DNA of 44,078 nt from positions 1 through 44,078 of the forward strand of contig NZ_JYNX01000024.1 in assembly GCF_001044255.1 (NCBI RefSeq). Direction: 5' to 3'. The notes beneath the pieces were generated by a model. It was not told the DNA's origin, searched no databases, and saw only the letters and a list, made by a program, of their open reading frames with translations. This document shows, piece after piece, positions 8,240 to 15,641 of this stretch (its first letter is position 1; every line of letters starts with the position of its first letter). The translations under genes were made by a program, and so were the position numbers. Source of the DNA: Mycolicibacterium chubuense (GTDB taxonomy: Bacteria; Actinomycetota; Actinomycetes; Mycobacteriales; Mycobacteriaceae).

Positions 8240-8830
8240 ATGATCGTGACCTTCTCCGGTGCCGCGGCGCGGTGCAGCGCACTGCTGCTGGCCGTCGCAA
8301 CGGCGTTCGCCCTGCTGCTGGGAGCCGGACCCGCACACGCCGCCCCACCCCTGGTGGCCAAGGACTTCTCCAAACCGGCGATCGTGATCCTCGGCTACGG
8401 ACTCAAGGACAACGGCACCATGCGGCCCATCCTCTACACCCGTGTTCTCACGGGTCTGGCCGTGGCGCAGATGTTTCCCCAGTCGCCGATCATCGTGACC
8501 GGCGGCAATCCGCGCAACGGCCGGACCGAGGCGGGTGAGATGCGCAAGACGCTGCGCGTGCTCGGTTTCCCCGACGACCGCATCATCGTCGAGGACCGGG
8601 CCAACAGCACCGTGCAGAACGCCCGGTTCTCGGTGCCGCTGGCCGAGGCCGCAGGCACCTCGGGGATCATCCTGGTGACCTCGTCGTCGCATCAGGACCG
8701 CGCCGACGGCAACTTCGCGGACGCCGGCGGCAATGTGCTTGCGACGGTGAGCTTTCCGGACGGCAATCCGTCGATCAACATCGCCCAGTTCGTCCGCGAC
8801 GTGCTGAGCCCGTTCGTGGCGGTCACCTGA
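8240..8830 (+). CDS. YdcF/SanA/ElyC-like (DUF218) exported protein
   Basis: 196 aa. A signal peptide (residues 1-34, ending near AHAAPP) precedes a DUF218 domain. VILGYGLKDNG is the opening strand and loop; TRVLTGLAVAQMFPQSPIIVTGG, TEAGEMRKTLRVLGFPDDRIIVEDRANSTVQNARFS and ILVTSSSHQDRA are the family's core blocks. The E...T.ENA-type motif appears as EDRANSTVQNA. Members in other bacteria act in envelope maintenance and vancomycin tolerance. Export fits that. It precedes the CPBP protease by 18 bases, but a -10 box sits in that gap, so linkage is uncertain. Confidence 0.87.
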   Translation: MIVTFSGAAARCSALLLAVATAFALLLGAGPAHAAPPLVAKDFSKPAIVILGYGLKDNGTMRPILYTRVLTGLAVAQMFPQSPIIVTGGNPRNGRTEAGEMRKTLRVLGFPDDRIIVEDRANSTVQNARFSVPLAEAAGTSGIILVTSSSHQDRADGNFADAGGNVLATVSFPDGNPSINIAQFVRDVLSPFVAVT

Positions 8831-8835
8831 GGACC

Positions 8836-8841
8836 TAAAGT
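8836..8841 (+). promoter_or_regulatory. -10 box TAAAGT, leaderless type, inside a small dyad
   Basis: TAAAGT ends seven bases before GTG8849. It lies within a hairpin GAGGAC-ctaaa-GTCCTC (8829-8845), so an end-of-transcript hairpin for the upstream gene and the promoter of the next share the same bases. Confidence 0.6.
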
Positions 8842-8848
8842 CCTCTTC

Positions 8849-9556
8849 GTGGACCCTGCTCAGCCGGCCGCGCCGCACCGCTGGGGACTGGGCGCCTTCT
8901 TCGTCGTCGAGGCCGTGTACCTGGTCTCCGCGCTGGCGCTGGCCGTGGTGCTGGGCCGCGCCGATGTGTCGTCAGTGCTCCCCGTCGCCGTCGGCGTCGC
9001 GCTGCCGACCGCGCTGGCCGCCGGGTGCGCCGTCGTGGTGACCACGTTGCGAGGCAACGGCCCGCGCACCGACCTGTGCATCCGGTGGTCGTGGCGCGGC
9101 ACCGGAGTGGGCGTGCTGTTCGGTGGCGCCGGCCTGCTGGTCACGATTCCCGCCTCGGTGCTGTGGCTGTCGATCGTCGGTGAGGACGTCACGTCGGCCG
9201 CCGACGACGTGTTCGGCGATCTGCGGAGCACCTGGGGGTGGGCGGTGCTGGTGTTCGCGGTCGTGGTGGTCGTCGCACCGGTGTGCGAGGAGATCATCTT
9301 CCGGGGACTCCTCTGGGGCGCAGTGGAACAGCGCTGGGGACGGTGGGTGGCGCTCGGGGTCACGACCGTGGTGTTCGCGATCGCGCATCTGGAGTGGCAG
9401 CGGGCCCCGCTGCTGCTCGTCATCGGGCTGCCGATCGGCTTGGCACGCCTTTACGGCGGCACGCTGGTCGCGAGCATCGTCGCCCATGCCATCGCGAATC
9501 TGCTGCCGGGGCTGGTGCTGATGTTCACGGTGGCCGGGGTCATGCCCGCGGCGTGA
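8849..9556 (+). CDS. CPBP family intramembrane metalloprotease
   Basis: 235 aa, about seven or eight membrane segments. The CPBP/Abi signature is complete: EEIIFRG (Glu-Glu-x3-Arg, about residues 148-154), the first His in FAIAHLEW and the second in IVAHAIAN. These glutamyl-type intramembrane proteases process prenylated or membrane proteins and in bacteria act in bacteriocin self-immunity or protein maturation; no partner is obvious here. GTG8849 is supported by the TAAAGT box. The last 17 bases overlap the end of the convergent fatty-acyl-AMP ligase gene. Confidence 0.9.
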   Translation: MDPAQPAAPHRWGLGAFFVVEAVYLVSALALAVVLGRADVSSVLPVAVGVALPTALAAGCAVVVTTLRGNGPRTDLCIRWSWRGTGVGVLFGGAGLLVTIPASVLWLSIVGEDVTSAADDVFGDLRSTWGWAVLVFAVVVVVAPVCEEIIFRGLLWGAVEQRWGRWVALGVTTVVFAIAHLEWQRAPLLLVIGLPIGLARLYGGTLVASIVAHAIANLLPGLVLMFTVAGVMPAA

Positions 9557-11393
9557 TCGCCCGGTCGTCGAAGATGCCGTCCAGATACGCGGTGCGGCAG
9601 GCCCGGCGCGCGAGCTTGCCGCTGGTCGTCCTCGGGATCGCACCGGCGGGCACGATGCGCACGTCGGCCACCGGAGCCTGATGGCGCTCGTACACAGCGG
9701 CTTTGATCGACGCCACCGCGGCGCCAGGATCCGTGCGGGCAGTGCCTGCGGCGCGCTCGGCGACGATCACCAGGCGATCCGCCCCGTCATCCCGCACGGC
9801 GAACGCGGCGACATACCCGCGGCGCACGATCGGGGACGCACCGGCCGCGGTGGCTTCGAGGTCGTGCGGGGAGTAGCGCCGGCCGCCGAGGATCACTACG
9901 TCGGCGATCCGCCCGGTGATGTAGAGCTCACCGTCCAGGTAGAACCCGAGATCGCCCGTGCGCAGCCAGTGTCGGTCCAGATCCGCGCCGATGGCGTGGC
10001 TGCCGCCGGCCAGGGTGCCCGCCAGACGCGCGCCGAACGTCCGTTGCGTCTCCTGCGGCCGGTGCCAGTAGCCGCGGGCGATGTTGTCGCCCTGCAGCCA
10101 CGGCTCGCCGACCCGCCCGTCGGGGAGCTCGCGGCCGGTGTCCGGGTCGACGATCACGCAGGACAGGCTGCGCGCGACCTGCCCGCACGACACGTGCGCC
10201 GCCGCGAGGTCGTGGTCGGGTGCGACGGGGACGGCCGTGCCGTGGGCCAGCGCGTCGCGGTCGACGTACAGGGCCTGCGCTCGGGCGGCGGGGGCGATTG
10301 TCGCGACCAGCAGCGTCGCCTCGGCGATGCCGTAGGACGGCTTGAAGGCGGTGGGCGGCAGGCCGAACGGCGCGAAGGCCGCATCGAACGCGGAGATCGC
10401 GTCGATGCTGACCGGTTCGGATCCGATGATCAGCACCACGTTGGCGAGGTCGATCCCGGAGTCCGTGCCGGGCACGCCCCGGGCGGCGGCCCACTCGTAG
10501 GCGAAGTTCGGCGCCGCGGTGACCACCCGCCCGGTCGCCGACCCCGCCGACAACGCCTCGATCCAGCGCAGCGGCCTGCGGATGAACGCGGTCGGCGACA
10601 TCAGCGTCGAGTGGCCGCCGTAGACCGCAGGGAAGCCGATCATCGACAGACCCATGTCGTGATACAGCGGCAACCAGCTGACCCCGTGGGTGTTCCGGTC
10701 GAGCAGATCGATCGACAGGATCATCTGCACCAGATTCGTGCCCACGGCGCGGTGGGTGATCTCGACCCCGGCCGGAGGTCGCGTCGCGCCGCCGGTGTAC
10801 TGCAGATGCGAGACGTCGTCGACGTCGATCACCGTCGGGACGAACTCCGTCGCCGCCGCGTCGGGCACCTCGTCGATCGTGACGATCTCGGGCCGTCGCA
10901 ACCCGGTCACTTGATCGAGGAACGCCTCCACCCCGGCGCGGGCGCCCGAGGTGGTGAGCACCGCGGCAGGCCGGGAATCGCGCAGCGCGACGTCGAGACG
11001 TTCGGCGTGGCCGGGCAATTCGGGGGCGAACAGCGGCACCGCCACCGCGCCGGCCTTGATCGCGCCGAAGAAACCGGCGATGTAGTCGAGGCCTTGGGGC
11101 GCGAGCACCGCGACCCGCTCCCCCGGCGCCGCGGCGTGTTGGACGCGTGCCGCCACGGCCGCCATCCGCACGCCCAGTCCGGTCCAGGTGATCTCCGAGA
11201 TCTGCGTACCCGCGCCGGAGAAGTCGAGGTACCGGTAGGCGACCTCGTCGCCGACGTGGGCGATGTTGCGGTCGATCAGCGAGATGAACGTGATGCCGTC
11301 GGGCAGGTCGATCCCGCCGTCGGCATCGAGGCAGTCCTCGACCTGCAGCAGTCCGTCGCTGATCGGGATCGACCGGCCCGTAGGGCGATTCAT
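9540..11393 (-). CDS. Fatty-acyl-AMP ligase (FadD family)
   Basis: 617 aa, the usual length for FAALs. These enzymes activate fatty acids as acyl-AMP and pass them to polyketide synthases or acyl carrier proteins for complex envelope lipids. The order is N-terminal ANL domain (GERVAVLAPQGLDYIAGFFGAIKAG; WLPLYHDMGL; KPSYGIAEATL; WLRTGDLGFY) then C-terminal domain ending with TTSGKLARRA, which carries the A10 lysine. Odd point: the phosphate-binding A3 loop reads YTGGATRPPAG (Tyr199-Gly), where the usual form is YTSGSTR.P.G; two serines are Gly and Ala. From memory the length and neighbourhood fit FadD31 of M. tuberculosis, but this is not proven. A TAGACT box supports the start. No polyketide synthase lies in the window. 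Confidence 0.9.
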   Translation of the reverse strand: MNRPTGRSIPISDGLLQVEDCLDADGGIDLPDGITFISLIDRNIAHVGDEVAYRYLDFSGAGTQISEITWTGLGVRMAAVAARVQHAAAPGERVAVLAPQGLDYIAGFFGAIKAGAVAVPLFAPELPGHAERLDVALRDSRPAAVLTTSGARAGVEAFLDQVTGLRRPEIVTIDEVPDAAATEFVPTVIDVDDVSHLQYTGGATRPPAGVEITHRAVGTNLVQMILSIDLLDRNTHGVSWLPLYHDMGLSMIGFPAVYGGHSTLMSPTAFIRRPLRWIEALSAGSATGRVVTAAPNFAYEWAAARGVPGTDSGIDLANVVLIIGSEPVSIDAISAFDAAFAPFGLPPTAFKPSYGIAEATLLVATIAPAARAQALYVDRDALAHGTAVPVAPDHDLAAAHVSCGQVARSLSCVIVDPDTGRELPDGRVGEPWLQGDNIARGYWHRPQETQRTFGARLAGTLAGGSHAIGADLDRHWLRTGDLGFYLDGELYITGRIADVVILGGRRYSPHDLEATAAGASPIVRRGYVAAFAVRDDGADRLVIVAERAAGTARTDPGAAVASIKAAVYERHQAPVADVRIVPAGAIPRTTSGKLARRACRTAYLDGIFDDRAITPRA

Positions 11394-11399
11394 GCCCGC

Positions 11400-11405
11400 A
11401 GTCTA
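11400..11405 (-). promoter_or_regulatory. -10 box TAGACT, leaderless type
   Basis: On the minus strand TAGACT ends six bases before the ATG at 11393 of the fatty-acyl-AMP ligase gene. Confidence 0.65.
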
Positions 11406-11459
11406 GGTGCCGTGGGCGCGCTGCCGTGCCTTGTCCGAATCGCCAAGGGCCGCAACCGG

Positions 11460-12071
11460 TCAGGCGATGATGCGCACCAGGTAGGGCGCCATGTCCTTGG
11501 TCCGCACGTCGGAGACGGCGACCCCGGAATCGGTGGTCTCGACCATCTTCCCGTTGCCGATGAACAGCGCCACGCTCTGCGTGCCCTCGGGGCCGTAGAA
11601 CAACAGGTCGCCGGGCAGGGCGAGCGACGGCATGACCTTCTGGCCCACCTTGTACATCTCGCCCGAGGACCGCGGCAGCTTCACACCCACGCCGGCGTAG
11701 GCGTAGACCATCAGACCGGAGGCGTCGAAGCCGACGACTTCCACCCGCGGGGCGGGTGCCGGCGCCGGAACGGCGGCGGGCAGGTTCAGGCCCGGCGTCG
11801 TCAGATCCAGCGCCGACGCGTCGACCCCGGCCTGATCGGGCTGCGCCGGATCGGCGGTGGGAGCCGCCGCGGTGCCCTTGCTCGGGCCCGACGCGCCGCC
11901 GCCTCCGTAGGCGAACGGGACGCCGCGCTGCGAGAGCGCACGGGCGATCACGATCTCGACCGCCTTCTGGTTCGTCGCCGATCGCGTGGGCTGAGCCGCC
12001 GCCAGGCCCGGGGTCGCCACGAGCAGGGCGAAACCGAGCATCAGGACTACAAACACACGGACGCGTCGCAT
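11460..12071 (-). CDS. ripD: RipD-like NlpC/P60 protein, catalytically inactive
   Basis: 203 aa. Signal peptide to about residue 26 (GLAAAQ). The C-terminal half is an NlpC/P60 domain: VGFDASGLMVYAYAGVGVKLPRSSGEMYKVGQKV, PGDLLFYGPEGTQSVALFIGNGKM. In active enzymes the first motif is D-C-S-G and the second carries H-V; here the Cys is Ala and the His is Ser, exactly the changes seen in RipD of M. tuberculosis, which binds peptidoglycan without cutting it. Compared with RipD there is an extra Ala/Pro-rich insert between the N-terminal segment (SQRGVPFAYGGGGASGPSKGT) and the domain, and the Pro-repeat tail is missing. GGAAG lies six bases before the ATG. A 7-7-7 inverted repeat lies upstream at 12153-12173. 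Confidence 0.88.
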   Translation of the reverse strand: MRRVRVFVVLMLGFALLVATPGLAAAQPTRSATNQKAVEIVIARALSQRGVPFAYGGGGASGPSKGTAAAPTADPAQPDQAGVDASALDLTTPGLNLPAAVPAPAPAPRVEVVGFDASGLMVYAYAGVGVKLPRSSGEMYKVGQKVMPSLALPGDLLFYGPEGTQSVALFIGNGKMVETTDSGVAVSDVRTKDMAPYLVRIIA

Positions 12072-12152
12072 GGCACTTCCACCGCTTTCCAGCCGCCAGC
12101 ACCGCGCGGGCGCTGGACCTCATTCATTAACAACAGTCACTATGACCACTTC

Positions 12153-12173
12153 TACACCACCTGAACTGGTGTA
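12153..12173. promoter_or_regulatory. Inverted repeat TACACCA-N7-TGGTGTA, candidate operator
   Basis: A 21-base perfect dyad (7 bp arms, 7-base spacer) about 80 bases upstream of ripD. It is AT-richer than the surroundings and could be bound by a TetR- or GntR-type dimer. It could also be the terminator of tpx, which ends about 100 bases away on the same strand. No regulator is encoded nearby. Confidence 0.4.
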
Positions 12174-12268
12174 TTTACGTCGTCGCAGGACGGTGAACCA
12201 AGGAGATGCGGGACCGGGACCGAACGGTGACCTACGTCGGCGCGTCGCCCTCTAGGGTGTGTCGCGCG

Positions 12269-12766
12269 TCACGACCCCAGCGCGGCCAGTGCCGCGTCGT
12301 AGTCGGGCTCCTGACCGATCTCGGGCACCAGTTCGGTGTAGGCGACGTTGCCGTCCGCACCGACCACGACGACGGCGCGAGCCAGCAGCCCGGCCATCGG
12401 GCCGTCGGTGATCGTGACGCCGTAGTCCTCGCCGAAGCTGTCGCGGAACGCCGACGCCGGGGTCACGTTCTCGATGTCCTCGGCCCCGCAGAACCGCTTC
12501 TGGGCGAACGGCAGATCCTTCGACACGCACAGCACCGCCCCGCCGGCGGCCGCAGCGCGCTCGTTGAACGTGCGCACGCTGGCCGCGCACACAGGGGTGT
12601 CGACTGACGGGAAGATGTTGAGCAGCAGCGGCTTGCCGCGGAACTGATCATCGCCGACCGCGCCGAGATCGGTTCCGGTCAGCGAGAAGCCGGGTGCCGG
12701 CGACCCGACGGCGGGCAGCTCTCCGACGGTGTTGATCGGGTTTCCGCGCAAAGTTATCTGTGCCAT
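12269..12766 (-). CDS. tpx: Thiol peroxidase Tpx
   Basis: 165 aa, normal length for Tpx, an atypical two-cysteine peroxiredoxin that reduces hydroperoxides with thioredoxin. It starts MAQITLRGNPINTVGELPAVGSPAP (in content), as in mycobacterial Tpx. The peroxidatic cysteine is in SVDTPVCAASVRTF (Cys60) and the resolving cysteine in FAQKRFCGAED (about Cys94). The Thr and Arg of the active site are kept. The ATG at 12766 is preferred to a GTG six bases upstream because a CACACT box ends six bases before the ATG. Confidence 0.96.
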   Translation of the reverse strand: MAQITLRGNPINTVGELPAVGSPAPGFSLTGTDLGAVGDDQFRGKPLLLNIFPSVDTPVCAASVRTFNERAAAAGGAVLCVSKDLPFAQKRFCGAEDIENVTPASAFRDSFGEDYGVTITDGPMAGLLARAVVVVGADGNVAYTELVPEIGQEPDYDAALAALGS

Positions 12767-12772
12767 GCGCAC

Positions 12773-12778
12773 AGTGTG
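12773..12778 (-). promoter_or_regulatory. -10 type box CACACT, leaderless type
   Basis: On the minus strand CACACT ends six bases before the tpx ATG. It fits NANNNT but lacks the first T. Confidence 0.4.
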
Positions 12779-12808
12779 CCAAGCGCGACCGGTTTCGTCG
12801 CGGCCGGG

Positions 12809-13516
12809 TCAGGCGCCCTCGGGGTCGCCGTAGGCGCGCGCGATGTCCTCCGACGACGCCCACCCCGAGTACGTGGGCCGCTGCGGCCAGCCCTCGGGCG
12901 AATCCTGCCACTCCTCCTGGCGGCCCCACGGCAGGATGTCGATCAGCGCGAACGAATGACTGAGCTGTTCGGTGCCGCGGCCGTTGGTGTGCCAGGTGCG
13001 GTAGACGGTGTCCTTGGTCGGATCCGGGTCGCGCAGGAACACGTTGACGGCGAAGCCTTCACCGGGGGCGGCGTCGACGTCGGCGGCGAACGGACTCTCC
13101 GACGACGAGTACCACTCCATCGCGTTGCCCACCCGGCGCTTGTAGGCCAGCGCCTCCTCGATGGGGCCCGACGTCACGATCACGAACCGCGCGTCGTAGT
13201 TGTCGAGGAAGCCGAGCCGGGTGAACTGGGAGGTGTAGCCGGTGCAGCCGCCGCACTGCCACGTGTCGCCGTCATTCCACATGTGGTTGTAGACGATCAG
13301 CTGCGAGCGGCCCTGGAAGATGTCGGCGAGCCGGACCGGGCCCTCGGCGCCGATCAGCGTGTAGTCCGGCATCTCGACCATCGGCAGGCGGCGCCGCTGC
13401 GCGGCGATCGCATCGAGTTCGCGGGTGGCGGCCTTCTCCCTGGCTCGCAGCTCGGCCAGCTGGGCGCGCCAGGTGTCGGCGTCGACGACGGGTGGGCGGG
13501 CGGTCGTTTCGATCAT
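12809..13516 (-). CDS. DUF899 family thioredoxin-like protein
   Basis: 235 aa, cytoplasmic. DUF899 proteins have a thioredoxin-like fold and an unknown role. Visible blocks are W....LR.REK..TR.LD..AA.RRRLP (residues 16-45), LADIFQGRSQLIVYNHMW, the CGGC pair in WQCGGCTGYTSQ (where thioredoxins carry CxxC), DARFVIVTSGP and the WYSS motif. The C-terminus has GWPQRPTYSGW. The CGGC pair suggests redox chemistry, but this is inference. It diverges from the tenA-like gene; both start codons follow copies of the same 16-base sequence. Confidence 0.88.
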   Translation of the reverse strand: MIETTARPPVVDADTWRAQLAELRAREKAATRELDAIAAQRRRLPMVEMPDYTLIGAEGPVRLADIFQGRSQLIVYNHMWNDGDTWQCGGCTGYTSQFTRLGFLDNYDARFVIVTSGPIEEALAYKRRVGNAMEWYSSSESPFAADVDAAPGEGFAVNVFLRDPDPTKDTVYRTWHTNGRGTEQLSHSFALIDILPWGRQEEWQDSPEGWPQRPTYSGWASSEDIARAYGDPEGA

Positions 13517-13522
13517 CGGGTC

Positions 13523-13528
13523 ATCCTG
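13523..13528 (-). promoter_or_regulatory. -10 type box CAGGAT for the DUF899 gene
   Basis: On the minus strand CAGGAT ends six bases before the ATG at 13516; it lies in the left arm of the inverted repeat. Confidence 0.5.
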
Positions 13529-13589
13529 TCAGCGATGTCACAGAGGGTCACCGGGATTGACCGGGCCCGCGCCCGGAACTCATCGCTGA

Positions 13590-13595
13590 CAGGAT
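13590..13595 (+). promoter_or_regulatory. -10 type box CAGGAT for the tenA-like gene
   Basis: CAGGAT ends seven bases before ATG13603, in the right arm of the inverted repeat, and supports this ATG over ATG13594, which lies inside the arm. Confidence 0.5.
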
Positions 13596-13602
13596 GGCGA
13601 GC

Positions 13603-14340
13603 ATGACATCGATCTCGCCGGCGCCGCCCCGCATCGGATCCGGGCGGCCGGGATCCTGGACCTCGCGGCTGTGGGCCGACATCGACGGGATCTTCGCCGC
13701 GATCACCGCGCACCCGTTCGTCACCGGGCTCACCGACGGCACGCTCGACGCGGACGCTTTCGTCCACTACGTCGCCCAGGACGTGCACTACCTGCGCGCC
13801 TACGCCCGCGCACTGGCCGTGGTCGGCGCCAAGGCCCCCACGCTGGCCGACACCGCGCTGTTCGCCCGGCACGCCGCCGAGGTGTTCGACGTCGAACTGG
13901 AACTGCACGGTGAGCTGTTACCCGCGCTGGGCCTGTCCCCCGACGCCGTCGACCGCGTTCCGGTCGCCCCGACCACGCAGGCCTACAACAGCTATCTGAT
14001 CGCCACGGTGTACGACGGCGGATTCGCCGACGGGCTCGCCGCGGTGCTGCCGTGCTACTGGATCTACGCCGAGGTGGGTGCCGAACTGGCGCACCGAGGT
14101 TCGCCCGACGCGCGGTACCAGAGCTGGATCGACAGTTACGGCGGCGACGAATTCGCGGCGACCGTCACCGAGGTGCTGGAGCTGGCCGACCGGGTGGGAC
14201 CGACGCTCACCGCGTCCGGCGAAGCCGCCGCCCGCGCCCACTTCGTCACCACCGCCCGCTACGAGTGGATGTTCTTCGACGCCGCACACCGCCGCGAGGC
14301 GTGGCCGGCGCCGACCACGGGCGCATCCGCCGCGCAGTGA
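13603..14340 (+). CDS. TenA/thiaminase II family protein, next to URC genes
   Basis: 245 aa, cytoplasmic, all-helical TenA fold. TenA-type enzymes hydrolyse C-N bonds of aminopyrimidines in thiamin salvage. All residues known from B. subtilis TenA appear: Asp60 and Tyr63 (AQDVHYL), Tyr128 (QAYNSYL), Cys151 and Tyr155 (LPCYWIYAEVG), Tyr179 and Glu221 (ARYEWMFFDAA). The enzyme is therefore probably active. It is followed after 65 bases by the GTP cyclohydrolase II homologue, DUF1688 and upp on the same strand, and no thi gene lies nearby, which suggests a pyrimidine-catabolism role instead of thiamin salvage. That role is inference. The first 20 residues (Pro/Gly/Ser-rich) are not part of the fold. 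Confidence 0.88.
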   Translation: MTSISPAPPRIGSGRPGSWTSRLWADIDGIFAAITAHPFVTGLTDGTLDADAFVHYVAQDVHYLRAYARALAVVGAKAPTLADTALFARHAAEVFDVELELHGELLPALGLSPDAVDRVPVAPTTQAYNSYLIATVYDGGFADGLAAVLPCYWIYAEVGAELAHRGSPDARYQSWIDSYGGDEFAATVTEVLELADRVGPTLTASGEAAARAHFVTTARYEWMFFDAAHRREAWPAPTTGASAAQ

Positions 14341-14405
14341 CTAAGCTGGCGCCTTTCCTCACGACCCACCGCAGTCCTCACGACCGACCCCAGCGAAGGA
14401 GACCG

Positions 14406-15641
14406 ATGCCCACCGGTCACGTCCGACTGACGTCGCACAGCGGTGGCACCGACGCGCCGGCACTGCACTGGGGAGCACCCACCCCGGCCGCGCGCGGACC
14501 CGTCGTCGGCACCACCGCCCGGGCGCACCGCAACGTCATCGGCACCCACAGCGGCGCGTACGGCGTCTACCGGGCGCTGGCGGTCGCGGCCGGCAAGCTG
14601 TCCCCCGACCACCGCGCCGACCTCACCGACACCGCGCCGACGGACCGGATCGGACCGTATCCGCAGTGGGGCGACCCCGCGATCATCGTCAGCCTGGATC
14701 CGTGGGGGGCGATGGTCACCGAGGCGTTCGCCGCCGAGATCGCCGCAGGCATGGACATCCGGCCCACCATCGCGGTCACCAAGGCGCAGGTGATCCTGCC
14801 GGAGATCGGCGACGCGCTCACCAAGGGCCGGCTCGCGCCGGACGGCCGGGTTCTGCTGCCGACCGGCGCCGCGCAGGTCACCAAGGCGGCCGTCGAACCC
14901 GTCTGGCACCTGCCGGGTGTGGCCGCCCGCTTCGGCTGCAGTGAAAACGATTTGCGCCGTGTGCTTTTCGAAGAGACCGGCGGAATGTATCCCGAGCTGG
15001 TGACCCGCCCCGACCTGGAGGTGTTCCTTCCGCCGATCGGCGGTCAGACGGTGTACATCTTCGGCGACCCGGCACACCTGGCCGACCCGGCGGTCGAGCT
15101 GACGGCGCGGGTGCACGACGAGTGCAACGGCTCCGATGTGTTCGGCTCCGACATCTGCACCTGCCGGCCCTATCTCACCCACGCGATCGAGGAATGCATC
15201 ATGGGCGCCCAGCGGGGCGGCGTCGGCCTGGTCTCCTACTCCCGCAAGGAAGGCCGCGCGCTCGGCGAGGTGACGAAGTTCCTGGTCTACAACGCCCGTA
15301 AGCGGCAGGCCGGCGGCGACACCGCCGACCAGTACTTCGCCCGCACGGAATGTGTTGCCGGAGTGCAGGACATGCGGTTCCAGGAGCTGATGCCCGACGT
15401 GTTGCACTGGCTGGGCGTCACGAAGATCCACCGGCTGGTGTCGATGAGCAACATGAAGTACGACGCGATCACCGGCGCCGGGAGCGAGGTCGGCGAGCGG
15501 GTGTCGATTCCTGACGAGCTGATCCCCGCCGACGCCCGCGTGGAGATGGACGCCAAGATGGCCGCCGGCTACTACACCCCCGGCGAGGTTCCCGACGCCG
15601 ACGACCTCAAGCGGGTGAAGGGCAGGGGGCTGCACGGATGA
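14406..15641 (+). CDS. GTP cyclohydrolase II homologue of the URC1 type (uracil catabolism)
   Basis: 411 aa, about twice the length of RibA. Residues 1-220 are an N-terminal extension found in the URC1 branch (TTARAHRNVIGTHSGAYGVYRAL, RIGPYPQWGDP, KAQVILPEI). The C-terminal half is the cyclohydrolase domain with three zinc-type cysteines: Cys240, Cys251 and Cys253 in RVHDECNGSDVFGSDICTC. The RibA motif QEGRGIGL is KEGRALGE (281-288), as expected for a protein not making riboflavin. In the URC pathway of yeasts and bacteria URC1 acts with URC4 and uracil phosphoribosyltransferase to open the uracil ring after ribosylation. AAGGAG lies seven bases before the ATG. The stop overlaps the next start by four bases. 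Confidence 0.87.
   Translation: MPTGHVRLTSHSGGTDAPALHWGAPTPAARGPVVGTTARAHRNVIGTHSGAYGVYRALAVAAGKLSPDHRADLTDTAPTDRIGPYPQWGDPAIIVSLDPWGAMVTEAFAAEIAAGMDIRPTIAVTKAQVILPEIGDALTKGRLAPDGRVLLPTGAAQVTKAAVEPVWHLPGVAARFGCSENDLRRVLFEETGGMYPELVTRPDLEVFLPPIGGQTVYIFGDPAHLADPAVELTARVHDECNGSDVFGSDICTCRPYLTHAIEECIMGAQRGGVGLVSYSRKEGRALGEVTKFLVYNARKRQAGGDTADQYFARTECVAGVQDMRFQELMPDVLHWLGVTKIHRLVSMSNMKYDAITGAGSEVGERVSIPDELIPADARVEMDAKMAAGYYTPGEVPDADDLKRVKGRGLHG

Larger units (their letters stand above)
13522..13596. repeat. 16 bp perfect inverted repeat flanking divergent starts
   Basis: The arm CATCCTGTCAGCGATG (13522-13537) and its exact reverse complement (13581-13596) face each other across 43 bases. Read outward, each gene has CATCGCTGACAGGATG followed by five or six bases and then its ATG (13516 minus, 13603 plus). 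The spacer holds further dyads: GGTCA-N7-TGACC (13546-13562) and CCGGGC-ccgc-GCCCGG (13561-13576). This looks like a duplicated, inverted promoter unit with a regulatory centre. Confidence 0.75.

Noticed and set aside
9681-12164. An 827-residue open frame on the plus strand
   Set aside because: It runs antisense to both the fatty-acyl-AMP ligase and RipD, has no domain, and its composition is shadow-like.
13594-13602. ATG13594 as the start of the tenA-like gene
   Set aside because: It lies within the inverted-repeat arm and overlaps the -10 box; ATG13603 has the same distance to the box as the divergent gene.
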